A stretch of 6,110 bases of DNA from an uncultured Bacilli bacterium (GTDB lineage Bacteria > Bacillota_I > Bacilli_A > RF39 > UBA660): positions 1-6,110 of the forward strand of contig CANROL010000072.1 of the NCBI GenBank assembly GCA_947632255.1, in the 5' to 3' direction. Below the pieces are notes generated by a model. That model did no database searches and had not been told where the DNA came from. It saw nothing but the letters and a program-made list of their open reading frames with translations. Below are positions 5,759 to 6,110 of this stretch, in pieces. The position numbers and the translations under genes were made by a program. Position 1 is the first letter of the stretch. The number at the start of each line of letters is the position of its first letter.

Positions 5759-5983
5759 TTAAGATAAAATAAAAGCAATAGTATTACAAACTACGGCAAT
5801 AAAGAACATAATACCTGTGAATAAATCAGTTTTATCTTTTTTTATTTTATAACGACTTAAAAAAGTAATCGCGTTATAGGCACTTAATAAACTAACTAAA
5901 GAGGAAGAAGAAATATTTTTAAAAGTAGAGATAATTACTAAAATAATAAAGAATAAAGCCATACCTATAATACCATATCTCAT
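5759..5983 (-). CDS. Small two-to-three-segment membrane protein of unknown function, start uncertain
   Basis: The 74 residues from the ATG at 5983 contain hydrophobic segments near 3-19, 25-41 (weaker, small-residue rich) and 54-73, with a positive loop RYKIKKDKTDL between the last two. This layout recalls small integral membrane proteins of Bacillota such as DUF6442-type proteins, which have a charged N-terminal stretch, short hydrophobic segments and an xKKKSDL loop; this resemblance is from memory and weak. The ATG has no Shine-Dalgarno. The same frame stays open upstream to the window edge with no ATG, GTG or TTG codon, and its nearest part reads KKSEENIINLTELINLKT, which looks like a genuine hydrophilic N-terminus. 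The true start may therefore be further up, a rare codon, or lost. A terminator follows. Confidence 0.6.
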   Translation of the reverse strand: MRYGIIGMALFFIILVIISTFKNISSSSLVSLLSAYNAITFLSRYKIKKDKTDLFTGIMFFIAVVCNTIAFILS

Positions 5984-6048
5984 AGTTTTTAAATTAATTA
6001 ATTCTGTTAAATTAATGATATTTTCTTCACTCTTTTTTGGTACTATAA

Positions 6049-6092
6049 AAGTGTAATAATTAATTACAGAAATGTGATTGAATATTACACTT
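6049..6092. repeat. Inverted repeat and TGTAAT/ATTACA half-sites, candidate operator
   Basis: AAGTGTAATA (6049-6058) and TATTACACTT (6083-6092) are a perfect 10-bp inverted repeat with a 24-bp spacer. A third half-site ATTACA (6063-6068) makes TGTAAT-N5-ATTACA with the first (6052-6068) and lies 21 bp, two helical turns, from the ATTACA at 6084-6089. The arrangement suggests cooperative binding of a dimeric regulator. The regulator is not visible in the window. Confidence 0.5.
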
Positions 6093-6106
6093 CTTTTTAT
6101 TATGAT
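6078..6106 (+). promoter_or_regulatory. Candidate plus-strand promoter pointing out of the window
   Basis: TTGAAT (6078-6083) and TATGAT (6101-6106) are spaced exactly 17 bp apart on the plus strand. The right arm of the inverted repeat at 6083-6092 lies in the spacer, so a bound protein would control it. It implies a divergent gene starting just beyond the right edge; none of it is visible. Confidence 0.4.
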
Positions 6107-6110
6107 TGAA

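Noticed and set aside
1..6110. CRISPR array, insertion sequence or integrase.
   Set aside because: No regularly spaced repeats, no transposase or recombinase frame and no terminal inverted repeats with target duplications were found on either strand.

Overview
This window comes from a very AT-rich, low-GC Gram-positive-type bacterium (Bacillota, or Mycoplasmatota with the standard code). The intact reading frames end in TAA and use TGG for Trp. Shine-Dalgarno sites are of the GGAGG type and promoters are sigma-A-like (TTGAC(A/T)/TATAAT). A bile salt hydrolase that closely matches the clostridial enzyme as I remember it points to a vertebrate gut inhabitant. I cannot name the genus.

All six recognisable genes lie on the minus strand, so the window is best read from right to left. 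The right edge (about 5984-6110) looks like a regulatory region with TGTAAT/ATTACA half-sites and a good plus-strand promoter pointing out of the window. Next is a small membrane protein (5759-5983) closed by a terminator. It is followed by a three-domain protein (4333-5670) with an XRE helix-turn-helix, a NadR/TTD14-like P-loop ATPase (AAA_28) and a CYTH/triphosphate-tunnel domain. A gene-poor stretch of about 420 bp (3913-4332) follows. It holds a bidirectional terminator, two exact TGTCGAA heptamers (Spo0A-box-like), a candidate promoter and hairpins, perhaps a small RNA locus. At its left end is the promoter of a complete AbiE type IV toxin-antitoxin (abortive infection) operon, with AbiEi at 3319-3912 and AbiEii at 2473-3318. 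The AbiE promoter is near-consensus, and its extended -10 box is bracketed by a perfect 13-bp inverted repeat, a textbook layout for antitoxin autorepression. The AbiE pair ends in a terminator directly after the toxin stop.

The left third is a second operon. A bile salt hydrolase (1350-2324), with its own extended -10 promoter and a 7-bp inverted repeat over the -10 box, is followed after 23 bp by a membrane-anchored glycerophosphodiester phosphodiesterase. The latter runs off the left edge (start at 1326, first 442 residues visible). Together these genes could handle conjugated bile salts and lipid-derived glycerophosphodiesters in the gut; this link is inferred from their arrangement.

I see no CRISPR array, tRNA, rRNA or insertion sequence. 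The points most worth a second look are the HTH-AAA_28-CYTH fusion, the AbiE operator architecture and the unexplained 3968-4332 region.
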